From: Pulicaria dysenterica
Lineage: Eukaryota; Streptophyta; Magnoliopsida; Asterales; Asteraceae
NCBI GenBank assembly: GCA_947179395.2
Contig: OX359290.1
Location: 881,501 to 945,500 of the forward strand
Length of the DNA: 64,000 bases
Direction: 5' to 3'
The notes beneath the pieces were generated by a model. That model was not told the DNA's origin, searched no databases, and worked only from the letters and a program-made list of their open reading frames with translations. The position numbers and the translations under genes were made by a program. Below are positions 49,368-61,209 of this stretch, in pieces. Numbering within the stretch: position 1 is the first letter of the stretch; the number at the start of each line of letters is the position of its first letter.

Positions 49368-49994
49368 TAGGGGTGGCAATCGTGTCGTGTTCGAGTTGGC
49401 GGGTCACGGGTTCGCGGGTCGGCGGGTCGTGACCCGAACACGACCCGTATAATTATTCGTGTCAAGATGCGTGACACGACCAGTATAAGTTGAAACACGA
49501 CACGACCCGCGTAACCCGTTTAAATATACGGGTTCGCGGGTCATTCACGGGTCTGCGGGTCATAAACGGGTTGTCGGGTCACTAACGGGTTGGCGGGTCA
49601 TTAATTTGTTGGCGAGTCAGTGGGTCTAGTTTTACTAATTTTGTCCCATGTTTGTCAAAATACAAAATTTAAATGCAAATTATTTAATAAAGTTTAACCC
49701 TACCTAACAACAAAAGGAGACAATAGCATTAAAATGGCGAATGAATAAAAGGAGACAGTAGAATTGTTTCTTATTAGTTTTAGGATGATTAAGGAATAAG
49801 ATAAAAGCTAAAAAACCAAATAGGAAACATGAAATATATAAGGATAAATTAAAAATAAAAAATATCAAAAATATATATACGGGTTGACGGGTCGACACGC
49901 GAACCCCCAAACCAACCCGAACCTGTTTATGCTTAACCCAAAACCGTTTATTTACTTGTCGTGTTTCGTGTCGTGTCGATAATTGACACCCCTA
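49368..49994. mobile_element. Non-autonomous hAT element, TAGGGGTG family
   Basis: The ends TAGGGGTGGCAAT (49368) and ATTGACACCCCTA (49994) are flanked by a perfect 8-bp duplication AATAAAAT (49360-49367 and 49995-50002). The first 250 bp consist of repeated CGGGTCA / GTGTCGTG / ACGACCCG words. No transposase is encoded. Confidence 0.92.
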
Positions 49995-50002
49995 AATAAA
50001 AT

Positions 50003-50583
50003 TGATCTAAAAAGAAAAAATATTTTTTGTAGAAAGTTATAGAATCCGATGGTTAAGAACAAAAACATTTTGTTAAGCAAGCAAAAGATAGATGAAAAAG
50101 TCAAGGATTAAAGAATCAGAAAGTCAAAAGAATCACAGAGCCTTTTCTGAGTCACGTGCGTCTCCGTGTATAGGCCCAGACTCCTACACTCTACTTTCCT
50201 CAGTATAGAAGCTACGCCTTCCCCTCACTCTGCCTAACACTTCAATTGATAATTTTACCTTTTGGTCCACCAACTTTTTGTTTTTCTCACTAATACCACT
50301 TCTTTTTATTCATTCATCTAACACATTAACATTTTAGTTTCTAATACAAAATAAACTAACTTTATTTTCTCTTAAATTAATGGACCACATAATACTTCAC
50401 TTTTTCTTAATTCCTTTTAAGTTTTCTTATAAATCCTTGTAATTCTTCATCATAATATTTACATTACCAGTTTCATTTAATAATTATTCATCTAGTTATT
50501 ATAACATTCTTTACGATTTGTTCTATATTTTTGGAGTCAAAATTTTATTTTTTGTATAGCCAATAGCCGGTCAAGAAAGTGGA
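50003..50583. other. Intergenic DNA between two hAT elements
   Basis: No gene seen. Confidence 0.4.
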
Positions 50584-50591
50584 TGACATAT

Positions 50592-51478
50592 TAGGGGTGT
50601 CGAAAATAACCGTTACCCGAATAAACCGACCCGTAATTTCGGGTTTGGGTTAATTCGGGTTGGTTATTTCGGGTTTCGGGTGGCTAGATTCGGGTATTCG
50701 GTTTACCCGTTATGAATTCGGTTCGGTTAGCGGGTTGGTTATCTAAAATTCGGGTATACCCGAAATACCCGTTTTAGTTTTTTTTTTTTTTTAAGATGTA
50801 TTAATTTTGATTGAAAATGATCAAATTGATGCTTTATTTTATTAAGGAAACTATTTTTTTAATTGATTATGTTTTATTCATTTCACTCAATGTACGTATG
50901 TGTAATTTCGTATATCTTCTAAGATGGTTCAAAATATCATTTGCCCCTAAGATTGGGATACAATACATGGATTATGTTTTAGTACTATAACATGTTGAAG
51001 TTGATACATTAATATTCTTTGTGAAGTAGATGAAGATGATATATACTTAGGTAAAATTCTTTTGTCATTTTAAACTTAAATACATTGTTATTTTTATAAA
51101 GTTTAACTCGGTTTTATTATAGTTTTGAGGGAAACTAGATCCAAATCTTGATTAGGTAATGTTTGTTTGTTATGATAACTTGTAAATTTTGCTTTGAAAC
51201 TTGTTTATTACTATGAATGTTTGGCCTAGAAGTGTAATAAAAAATGCTATAAAAAAGACCATTTAGATACTTGGCCAAAAAAAATGTAACAAAAAAAAAG
51301 TCACAAAAACGGGTATACCCGAAAATAACCGACCCAACCCGTACCCAAATTCTAACCAAACCCGATACCCGTAATGTAGAACGGTTCGGTTATCGGTTAA
51401 TATATCTACACCAAAATACCCGAATTACCTGACCCGAATTACCCGAAACCCGACGGGTATACCCGAAAAACACCCCTA
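50592..51478. mobile_element. Non-autonomous hAT element, TAGGGGTG family
   Basis: The ends TAGGGGTGTCGAAAATAACC (50592) and CGAAAAACACCCCTA (51478) are flanked by a perfect 8-bp duplication TGACATAT (50584-50591 and 51479-51486). Subterminal regions are dense in ACCCGAAT / ATTCGGGT and TACCCG words in inverted arrangement. 887 bp, no transposase. Confidence 0.92.
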
Positions 51479-51486
51479 TGACATAT

Positions 51487-53214
51487 AATATACAAAGTTT
51501 TATTCTTGTGCCATATATGATTCTGAAAAACAAACACAAATACGAGAAAGTATTTTCTCTATTTGTAAATAGAAATATCTCTATCTACAATTACAATCTT
51601 TAACATTATTCTTGATATAGCTCTTGAAAAACTAAGTTTAGTTTCAACACAAACGTAATGAAGACATACTTAAACTTAAGGAATAGTACAATCATAATTA
51701 TTAAATTCTAAAACACCAAAATGTAATATATAATTATTAAGGGAGCTATTTGATTTTATACCATCTAAACTTTTGATTGCAAACGAAAAATTGTTTTGTA
51801 AATTTTATAAGAAAAAATTATATTTTTTTAGGTATAATGATATATGACACAATTTAAAAAAATAAAAACAATGAAACATTAATTATTTTTATCATTCAAA
51901 AAATCGCTAGCTAGTTCTTTACACATCTTTTTTTCTTTGTCTTGTTCCTCTTTTTATGAATAATATGTAACTTATATACAAATAATGTGACTTCTAAAGT
52001 TTAGCAAAAGTAGAAAGTATTATTGAAGTTAAATGAAAGTAGAAGGGGCGTATCTAAAAGAAATTCATAAGATGGAGGGCTTATGTAGGCAATGTGTCAA
52101 TATTTGCATAAGTTAGCGTGTGTTTTTCTTTAAGCAACAGTTAAGAGGACGTTTAAGTTTATAGAAAGACGTGATTAATCAGAGACTGATGTTCCACTTA
52201 AAATACTACGCTCTTTGGCTATATTCTCAGAGAAAGAGGTAATATATCCTTCAATTTAAAAAATTAATACAAGTGTTAAATTTAATAGAGGAGGTAAGAA
52301 AAGTAAATTGTTGGATTTTACATATTATCTTATAGTAAGTGAAAGGATAAAGTAGGATAATATATCATTTTTCTTTGGAGAATGGTGTTTTTATATTTTA
52401 ATAATGAAAAACCACCTGAAAAAAATATAAAAAATAGACCTAATAACTAATTAGAAGTCTAAAAATATAGATTAAGGTGTCTAAAATTCTTAGATAGTGT
52501 ATAGATCATTATCCTTTAAAAAAAGTAAAAATTTAAAAGAAAAAAAATAAAAGTGTTGCAAAATTATATTAATATGTTGATATCGAGTAGACTTCGACAG
52601 TTAATTAATGAATGTGTAAATGAATACATGAGTAATTGAACAGAGTCTAAATAAATATGGACTACGTAACTAAGATATATGTTATGTTAAAGTCGTATAT
52701 TCTGGTTTTATGTTGAATCTTGTAAATGTGTATAAATGAATAAATGAAGAATAACCACCCTTAAGATATTAAAAAGAAAGAGACGGGGTTAATAACTAAC
52801 AACTTAGTCTTATGTAAAAGGGTGTCAAAGATTAACGATATGTAAATTACATCTTAATAGCAGTATTGGTTTAATAAAGAAAGCAGTTATGTGGCATTGT
52901 TGATTAATAAGAATGTGTTACATTACAAGGGTATATATATTGATTGCATACTTATACATGTTATAAGTTATTGACTCTGATTGTATATTCAATGTACGTG
53001 TTAATTGCAAAGTGTTCGATTTGACCTTGGGGAATCACGGCTGAGGTGACCAGAAGGGTTCACCTAAGTGGTGGGGAAACATTCTGCTTCGTGCGATAGT
53101 GAACTACCTACCAATGTGGCATGTGTGATACCGCAGTGGCAAATCAGGTAAGTTATGTGATATCATGGCTAAGAGGGCTTTATGTGACAAATACGTGATG
53201 CATTGTGGCAAGAA
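51487..53214. other. AT-rich intergenic DNA
   Basis: No gene recognised. Sequence from about 53000 (GGTGACCAGAAGGGTTCACC and following) has the feel of LTR sequence and may be the beginning of the LTR remnant that resumes after 53486, but I could not fix a boundary. Confidence 0.4.
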
Positions 53215-53217
53215 TAT

Positions 53218-53483
53218 CACTACAACACAACATCCCCTTTTGTGTCGGACGAATCTGTGGAAAATCCGTGGGAAAATGATGTTTCTCTCGGATTTCCCAC
53301 GGAATCGACCGTGGATAAAAGCTTCGTGGGAAAACCATTTTTCCTCGGATTTCCCACGGATTTCCGTGGGAAATCCATTGAAAAACAACTTTCTGACTCA
53401 AATCCGTGGGAAATCCGTTGAAAATTTCCCACGGAATTTGATCCGTGGGAAATCCATTTCTAATGCCTGATTTTCTTGTAGTG
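53218..53483. mobile_element. Miniature CACTA element
   Basis: The ends CACTACAACACAACAT (53218) and TTTTCTTGTAGTG (53483) give inverted CACTACAA, flanked by the 3-bp duplication TAT (53215-53217 and 53484-53486). The 266-bp interior is almost entirely the word TCCGTGGGAAA in both orientations, about nine copies. It has no coding capacity. Confidence 0.88.
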
Positions 53484-53486
53484 TAT

Positions 53487-54653
53487 AGTTATATTATCAT
53501 TTGAGTATTATGTTAAATAAGATCATGCGGAATTGTCATAATTCCGGATAGCATTTGGTTTTCCTCTCAATTCCGGATAAGTAATAATTCCGTATAAGTG
53601 CAATTCCGAATGAAGCCCAATTCCGATTAATTCAATTCCGATTGATACTTGGTTCAATTCCGAGCAAAGACCAATTCCGAACCAAATGTCCAATTCCGAA
53701 TATAAGCCAAATCCGATCAAAATGAAATTCCGAGTATAGGCACATGTTCAATTCCGAATGATGTTCAATTCCGATCAAAATGTAGAAAATATCAAGGTCC
53801 AATTTTAATACTTCAAATCCGATCGTTTCATACGGAATTTATCTCAATTCCGAATAGACCATTTGGTTTTATCAAATCCGAATAACATAATCCATATAAA
53901 GCTAAGGCATAAACATTCAGTATTCAATATATGCGGAATCTATCGAATTCCGTATACTTTTATGCGGATTCTCATCCATTCCGGATAACTCATGCAGTAT
54001 TCACAATTCCGAATGATTCAAAACCACTAATTCCGAATGATTCATATTCTAGAACAACTTTAATTCTAACTTTAATTCTGATCTAATTGATGTATATGCA
54101 TTCATATATATTTTCCAGAAAGCAGTTTAAACATACTATAAACATGAATTCACATCAAAATCTAACATGCAATCATCCTAGTTCATCAAATCACATACAT
54201 CATGCGGAATTCACATAAAATTCCTAAATCTGAATATAATTAACAACTTTAATTCAGTTTATGCTAACCTTCTGGATCAACTATAGTAGAATTCTATCAA
54301 CAATCCAATTTAGAAAAGATGAAGGTGATTTCCCTTGTTCTTCCCTTCTTCTTTCTCGGCCGAATGACACCAAGAACACACAGACACTCACTCAAACTCT
54401 AATTGCATGTAATTGTGAATGTGGTGATGATGTTGGTGACTAAGTATAATTATGTGTTGACACATAATTCCACTAACATATATATAATTTATTTAATCAT
54501 TTTCTAACTTAATAAAAGAAACACATTTAAATATCACAAATTAATTAATCATATACTAACAGTTAGTAAACAAAGTCAAATAATCAATAATAAATCCCTA
54601 GATTAGATAATTAATTACCTCATTAGTCTAGACCGGTTAAGAGGGTGTTACAC
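53487..54653 (-). mobile_element. Partial gypsy-type LTR related to that at 35868-37860
   Basis: Ends GAGGGTGTTACA at 54653 and shares with 35868-37860 the order: word array, ATCTAACATGCAA phrase, CTTCCCTTCTTCTTTC tract with CA run, GCATGTAA, AT-rich block, and AATTACCT..TTAGTCTAG..GGTGTTACA end. The left end and TSD were not found. The word array uses AATTCCG instead of ATGCGATTC. Confidence 0.7.
53530..54045. repeat. Word array AATTCCGRAT
   Basis: About 25 copies of AATTCCG followed by GAT, AAT or TAT, in both orientations (for example AATTCCGGATA at 53541 and 53571, AATTCCGAATGA near 53750), roughly 15-30 bp apart. Confidence 0.88.
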
Positions 54654-54659
54654 AAATAC

Positions 54660-56470
54660 CATAATGTCCAAGATGAACGTGCCAAGAATTGGGCATTGGC
54701 TAGAACTCGCTTGAATGAACACGGAAAAAGGACTTTGTTGCCTGATGTTTGTGATGTTGCAGACGACTGGTAAATATATTTTTATTTCTCTATTTATTAC
54801 TTTTTTGCTTAAGTTCTTTTATTTATATGATTTTTCAATTTTAATTACTAAATTAATTTACAGATTCAGTGTGATAAAAATATTTCCCAAGGGCTTGATG
54901 ATTCTGGAGCGGACCCATTGATCAATGTACTTGGTCCCGAGCATCCGGGCCGAACTAGAGGTGTGGGAAATAATATATGATGAGAAAAACAATGACTAGC
55001 AAAATAGATAGAGAAGAACTGAAAACGGTAATCGATGAACGATCAAAAGAGGCGTTAGAAGAAGAGCGAAAAAATCAAAAGGCTAATAATTTACAAAGTG
55101 ACAAGCAACATGAAAACCACATAAAGAATATGGAGGCCGTGTACACGCAGCATATTACAGCTTTACATAAGAACATTGCAGAGTTAAACTAAAGGTCAAA
55201 TCAATCCACTTTTTATGCCTCAAATCAAATAACTGCAAATGCAAACTCAGCCACGGCCAAAGCGACCACGACTACAAGATATTAAGGTATACAATCCATT
55301 CATTACATGATACATAAATTTCCTTATAAAATAATATATTCTACAAGTTCGTGTTTTATAGGAGCCGTTACAAGTTGTTTTGTTTGACCCTCATGGTGAT
55401 GATTTTGTTCATAATATTGCTCGGGGAATGGTCCATCAGACAAAAAATGGTATACTACTTCATGGATCTCCGATCCTACCATTTTAAATGAAGGTGTAGA
55501 TAGACCTTGTTCATGACAAATACGTGGACTTAAAACTACTGTTCCTGTTGTTGAAGAGATAGTGACATTAGGTCAACCAACAGGTAGTTATATTAAATGG
55601 CAGGTGCCACGTATGCACGCGATTAAAAAGACGGTGATGGATCCTAATCAAAAGGTGACTCGTCCTTATTCTATGTTTGAATTTATGAGTACCATAAAAG
55701 CTAACAATATGTTTTTGCTTTTTTATTGCTTAAACTTTGTTGTTATTGCTGAATTTTTTGTCATTGTTTAAATATATATTAATATATTTCTTTGTTCTAG
55801 GACAAGGAAGAAAAAAGACAAAAAGAGGATGAAAGAAAAAAGGAGATAGAGAAAGAAAAAGTGGAAGAAGAGAAGAGAAAAAAAACATGAGGAAGATGAA
55901 AACGAGAGTAAGCAGCAAATGTATTATAGATTGTTAGAGTTACGCCAAACTATGACGAAAAGAAAGCGGTCTATAAATCTTGGATATAGAAAATGGATGC
56001 TCCGGGGTGATCCAAATTTACCTTATACAATAATAGTTACTTCCTTAGACGAGATTTTTGGCATAAGGGTTGTAGAAGTTAATATTATTGTTGACCCTCG
56101 TGATATGTATGACTTGTGGACATATAATTGGTTAGATGTTGGAGTGATAACTTTTTTCAATTGGTAAGTTCTAATATATATTGTCATAGTTTACTTGACT
56201 TTCTTGCTATATTTCTAATGAAAATTTTTAATTCATATTGTTATGGTTTTAGGGGGCTTTACTGAAATATGTACTCGGTCAACAAAAAGAGGATGTTTTT
56301 CTTAATGCCTAATACTATTTGTGATTTATTTATTAAGGAACATAGAGAAGGAGTGTTGGGTTACTTAATGAATTTGATATATAGACGTGTGTTTTGGAAA
56401 TACCATTTTTGTCAACATGCCTTTTGCCTTTCTTTTCATATTTTACTTTATCCATACCTTTTAACCTAAT
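54660..56470 (+). pseudogene. Decayed CACTA-type gene (Transposase_24 / DUF8039 / ULP1-like fragments)
   Basis: Readable pieces, in order, follow. DERAKNWALARTRLNEHGKRTLL (54675-54770). LINVLGPEHPGRTRGVGNNI then stop (54920-54978), a pattern common in plant CACTA ORFs. A Glu/Lys-rich coiled coil MTSKIDREELKTVIDERSKE... (54977-55192). LFDPHGDDFVHNIARGMVHQ and LGQPTGSYIKWQVP (55378-55610), like the DUF8039 domain found beside it. A basic/acidic low-complexity stretch (55800-55890). MYDLWTYNWLDVGVITFFNW and VNKKRMFFLMPNTICDLF (56106-56340), weakly like the start of ULP1/C48 protease domains in CACTA elements. Several stops and frame changes separate them. Flanking CACTA ends were not found. Confidence 0.6.
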
Positions 56471-58028
56471 ATCCACTTTATTCTTTATATATAGTTAAAT
56501 CGACGAATTACTCGTATTCATCATTGGTCTCACAAGCTCATTTGATTGTAATTTTCTTCTTATTATACATAAAAATTCATAATAATTCTAACTTTTATAA
56601 TTTTATCGTCTATTTTTCTAGCTATGCATTATAGAATGTATATATTCAAATACTTCGGCTTTAATAGAAAGACCAATTAAAAATATGATAAGATCGTAAA
56701 TTTAAAACTTGTATTAAAAGGGTAAAAGAACATATTTGAAGATTTGTTATAACAATTGCGTTACATTAAACTTATTGTAATATTTGTGTTATTATTCATT
56801 ATCTTGTAAACGGTTAGATGAAGAATATTTAATGTAAAATAATAACTAATGTATGTTATGTTTTTATTAAAACTAACATATAACTGATTTTTAGTAGGGA
56901 AGAGGATGAGGAGATCTAAGGATTGGGATATAGTGATTGATAAATTCAAATCTAGAATGGTGGATTTAGAAATCTATGTCCGTGTTATTTGGAGATAGAC
57001 TAACCTTAATTAAACCGGTTTTTGAAAACTTGTCAATGTATTTTTTCCCTTGTATTCTGTGTTGTTATATGTGATCAAAAAGTTGAGAGATACATATGTG
57101 GTAGGGTAATAATAAAAATAAACATAGGTGTTGGGTTAAATGGATAACGTGTTTGCACTTTACCTTATGTGGGATACATGTTAGTATTCTCCATGTAAAA
57201 AATGTAGCTCTTTCAGGAAAGTTGATTCTAATCAAATGTCGCGTACGTAAGAGAGGTTGTAAAGTTGTGTGATGGATATATAGTTGTAGTTGTTGATTCG
57301 TGGGCTCAAGGACCGATTCTTGAGATGGATGGATGGAGAATCCTTGGAAATGTAATAATGTTCGGCCTTAGTCGGATAGTGTTGTTGTCTTATTGTTGTG
57401 TTTCTTCCTCCTTAGTTCATTCTCTCTTATGGTGAATGGAACCGTGTCTATTATCTCAAGATTCGTGCACTATGAACCTTGGCTGGATTGTTTCTGTTTG
57501 TATTGCAGTGATTTGTGTCTTGTTTACACCATTGAAGAGCGAAGATTGCCTTTGTTTGTAAACACCAACCTTTCGTCTTTCAAAAAATACTAGCATTGCA
57601 CACGCGTAATGCGGTGGCGGCAACAAAAGTTTGTGCTCGACAACATGTTCGATTTAAAAAGTAGGGTATGATATGTGTGAAATGCGGTGTTAGTCAACAT
57701 ATCCATGTTTTTTTCTCCTTTTCTGATTTCTTTACCTTTTTTACAATCAACCATAGTTGTTAATATAGTTTTTGAAAAAAATTAAAATATTATTATTAAA
57801 TAATTAGAGAAAAAAATATTAGAGCCTTAAATTTGTATTGTTGTAAGTAATTTAGCAAAAATTAGATAAATTAAATAGTTGTTGTGATGTTTAATGATTT
57901 TTTAAAGTAATAGTTGCCTTACATTAATTGAGTTGATTAAGGGAAATTATTGGTTAGGCTATTGCTTTAGCCTTTAAGTGTTTGTATCTTAAGCATAAAA
58001 TATTATACTACTTAAAATTAATTAGTCT
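56471..58028. other. AT-rich intergenic DNA
   Basis: No gene recognised. It may contain further degraded sequence of the CACTA-type element to its left. Confidence 0.4.
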
Positions 58029-58037
58029 TAAAATTTT

Positions 58038-59219
58038 GGGATAATTTCATATATATCCTTCTAAACTTTCATTATTACGTATATGTCCTTACAAAGTTTA
58101 ATATTACGTATATATCCTCCTAAAACCTCTTAAATCTCATATATATCCAAAATCCCATTTTATTATTATTTAATCATTTTAAAAGTCAATAATCTTTATC
58201 ATCTTATATATTCATTTAATCATTTACCATTTTGACCTTATATGAAAACCAAAACACAAGTACACAACCATCGATGAAATCAAATTACTATCCCCAAAAC
58301 ATGGATGAATATACTGCCCTAGGTTTTTCCCTATTCGATCCTTCCCTCCTGCGATCGATTCAAGATTCAACATTCCTCCCGGCAATCTGATCGATTTAAT
58401 TGTTGATTCTTAGATTGCGGTCGCCTCTTCCCATTCTCACAACTGAATCGATTTTCCTCATGACTGGCTGACTGATAAGGTATATTACGAATCACGGTTG
58501 TTCACATGGTTCTTGGTACGTTGGTTCCGTTTTGGGGAGAAGAATCAGAGGAAAAAAGAACTTAAAACGCATAATCTGCTACTTGTACACGATAATAAAC
58601 AAACAGGTGAAGTAGCTTCAGTCGATCGCTAGGGGATTTGCAGCTCTAATCGATGCAATTCGTGCCCTAGCTACTAAAATTCCAAGTAAAATTTCGGTCT
58701 TCTTTCCTTACGATCAAAATTCAAAAGAAGAAATATTGAAGGAGATGGATTGGTGGATTTCATTTGATAGCAGCTTCACTCGATCGCTCATCGATCGTTT
58801 TGGGAGCATTAGTAGCTTCAATCGATACTTTTGGGGAGGATTAGCAGCTTCAATCATATATTCGATTGCGGGGAGGAATATTGAATCTCGAATCGATCGC
58901 AGGAGGTAAGGATCGAATAGGAAAACTATGAACCTAATGTTCATAGATGGTTTTGGGAGTTTGAGGTAGTAATCTAATTTCATCGATGGTTGGGTTTTAG
59001 TAGTCTGATTTGATATAAGGGCAAAATGGTAAATGATTAAATGAATATATTAGATGAAAAGATTATTGATTTTTAAAAAAAAATTAAATAATAAGAAAAT
59101 GGGATTTTGGATATATATGAGATTTAAAAGGTTTTAGGAGGATATATACGTAATATTGAAGTTTGCAAGGACATGTACGTAATAATGAAAGTTTAGAAGG
59201 ATATATATGAAATTATCCC
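58038..59219. mobile_element. Non-autonomous Mutator-like (fold-back) element
   Basis: GGGATAATTTCATATATATCC at the left end is repeated inverted at the right end. The inverted similarity continues, with gaps, for about 350 bp on each side (to about 58390 and from about 58860), including ACCATTTTG.CCTTATAT and CCTCCTGCGATCGATTC. A 9-bp flank TAAAATTTT (58029-58037) versus TAAAATTTA (59220-59228) fits a Mutator-type duplication with one change. The spacer of about 470 bp has GCTTCAATCGAT-type short repeats and no transposase. Confidence 0.85.
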
Positions 59220-59228
59220 TAAAATTTA

Positions 59229-59650
59229 AAAAAAAAAGAAAATTAAATGCTTTATAATGTAGTATAGAATAGATTAATAAATAAACAATAATTTTTATAG
59301 ATTAAGATAAACATTATATAGATATATCATCATAATGTTTTAACTTTGTAACTTAAACGTCCTTTTCCAACTGTGATACATATTTAACTAGTAGTTCTAT
59401 ATTAATTTTAATTTATCGTAATTTAAGATAATATAAATAAACATTATGTAATATATTTATGGTATTTTTGCACTTAAAATAATATTTATTTACCTGATAC
59501 TTTATTTTAAATTAGAATCGAATTTGAGTAATCTTTTGATTTGAAGTCAAATTAGAATTTTAATTTTAATTAAATGAATAGTTAGGATTGTTTAAATGAA
59601 AATTTGATGATTGTTTAATTAAATTGACGTGTAGTGTAAACATTTGAGAA
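59229..59650. other. AT-rich intergenic DNA
   Basis: No gene or element recognised. Confidence 0.4.
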
Positions 59651-60302
59651 TCTATATCTACATATAAAAGACATGCAAATTTTCCAAAAATAATCATAAG
59701 TTGAAACTCAATCAACCAATCACAACCTTCAATTTCAAAATTATTCAATTTCAAAAACAATTTTAGAAAGATTAATAACATCGAATTCCAAATCTAAATC
59801 AATTGGGAGGGGTCTGAATGAAAATTATGAGGGGTTTTATAAAATATGTGAGGGGATTTTTAAGAAAATGTGGAGGGTTTTTATAAAATATTGTATATTA
59901 ATATAATTAATTATATGGTGTTTATAAATTATATTTAGTAACTTGTGATACATTTTGTTTACAGAAAGAATAATTATATATTTACGATCGTCCCATTTTA
60001 TCTACGTTTTGGTATAAATTTTATTGTAATATGACACTTTTTAAAAATTAGTATATTCTTAATTTTTTGTTATCCATTAATAGTAATACTTCAAAAAAAT
60101 TTAGTTATTGTTTTTTGTTAAAAAATCTGACATATGTAAATTTTTGGTGATATTTTATTATTTTTATCTGAAAGTTTTAATATCTCAAAACACTTCTGAA
60201 ACACCTTTACATTTATTTTACTATACCTTTTATAATTTCATACTATCAAATTTTATACTTTTTTTAAACATCCCCGTGTTTTTACACGGGGTAATAAACT
60301 AG
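59651..60302 (+). mobile_element. Non-autonomous Helitron
   Basis: The 5' end TCTATATCTACATATAAAAG follows an A. The 3' end is CTAG (60299-60302) followed by T. Seven bases before CTAG is a perfect hairpin CCCCGTGT-TTTT-ACACGGGG (60272-60291). 5' TC, 3' hairpin plus CTRR, and A/T insertion without target duplication are the three Helitron hallmarks. 652 bp, no Rep/helicase. Confidence 0.9.
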
Positions 60303-60303
60303 T

Positions 60304-61198
60304 AATATATATATTTTTACACTATATATCTTATAGAAACATTATTATTGTTTACAATTGAAGATGAAATAAGAGCGCACACAATATTAGTTGTCATAAC
60401 TCATATAACTTGATAGTGATTAATTATCACAAACCCGTAATGACCTCTCATTATTCTATTATTAGCCCCACTTTGTTTAAATTAAATAGAGTTGTGTTTT
60501 TTAAGAAGGAAAATATAAAAACAAACAGTTATCATAATCGTGATAGATTTGACAAGAAGGCTTTGATTAGTGGATATTAATACTTGTAATACATTTTTAT
60601 ACTATTTTCTTTTATTTATTTTCATTTAAAAATAGGATATCAAAATTAATAGAGAATGTAAAGAAAGAAAACTAGTAGATTACAAATGTTATATTATGAT
60701 ATAAGTATGAGAATAAAATAGATTTGGTCTTAAGAAAAAACATAAAACCAGGAATCGAATGTTTTAAAAATTACTTAACTAAGATTATCGCGCGGTTATA
60801 ATTTGGTTTTGGATGAACACAAATTAATTAGTTAGTGAGTGTATGATTGGAAAACTATTCCACGTCAAGTGCTATTATCGTGGCTACCCAGGTTTAGGTT
60901 TGGTTTATTGCCACGTGGCATTTATTAACATGCCATGTGAGCACCGTCCATGTAGGATCCTTGACTCCTCTCGACCCCATCTCACATGTAATGTCATGCT
61001 CCTTAGCCTTTGACGTTCATAACTATTAATTTTATACTAACAGTTTATTTGCGTAACGTTGATAGTTTTTTTTTAAATCATATTTAAGGATGTAATATGT
61101 AATTTAATCTCATGAAAAAATTTCAAGCAACATGTCGGTTTTTTTTCCCAATTTTTCTTATATTTGTATCAACTATTTTATTAATTTTAAAAATAAAT
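60304..61198. other. Intergenic DNA
   Basis: No gene recognised. The segment 60855-60960 is less AT-rich (CCACGTCAAG, CCACGTGGCA) but no promoter or gene could be tied to it. Confidence 0.4.
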
Positions 61199-61209
61199 TC
61201 TAGAAACAT

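Noticed and set aside
55730..55918. 62-codon hydrophobic frame on the - strand
   Set aside because: Antisense of a Lys/Glu-rich low-complexity stretch in the CACTA-type remnant.
56269..56469. 66-codon frame as an independent gene
   Set aside because: It is better read as a frame-shifted part of the decayed CACTA-type gene.
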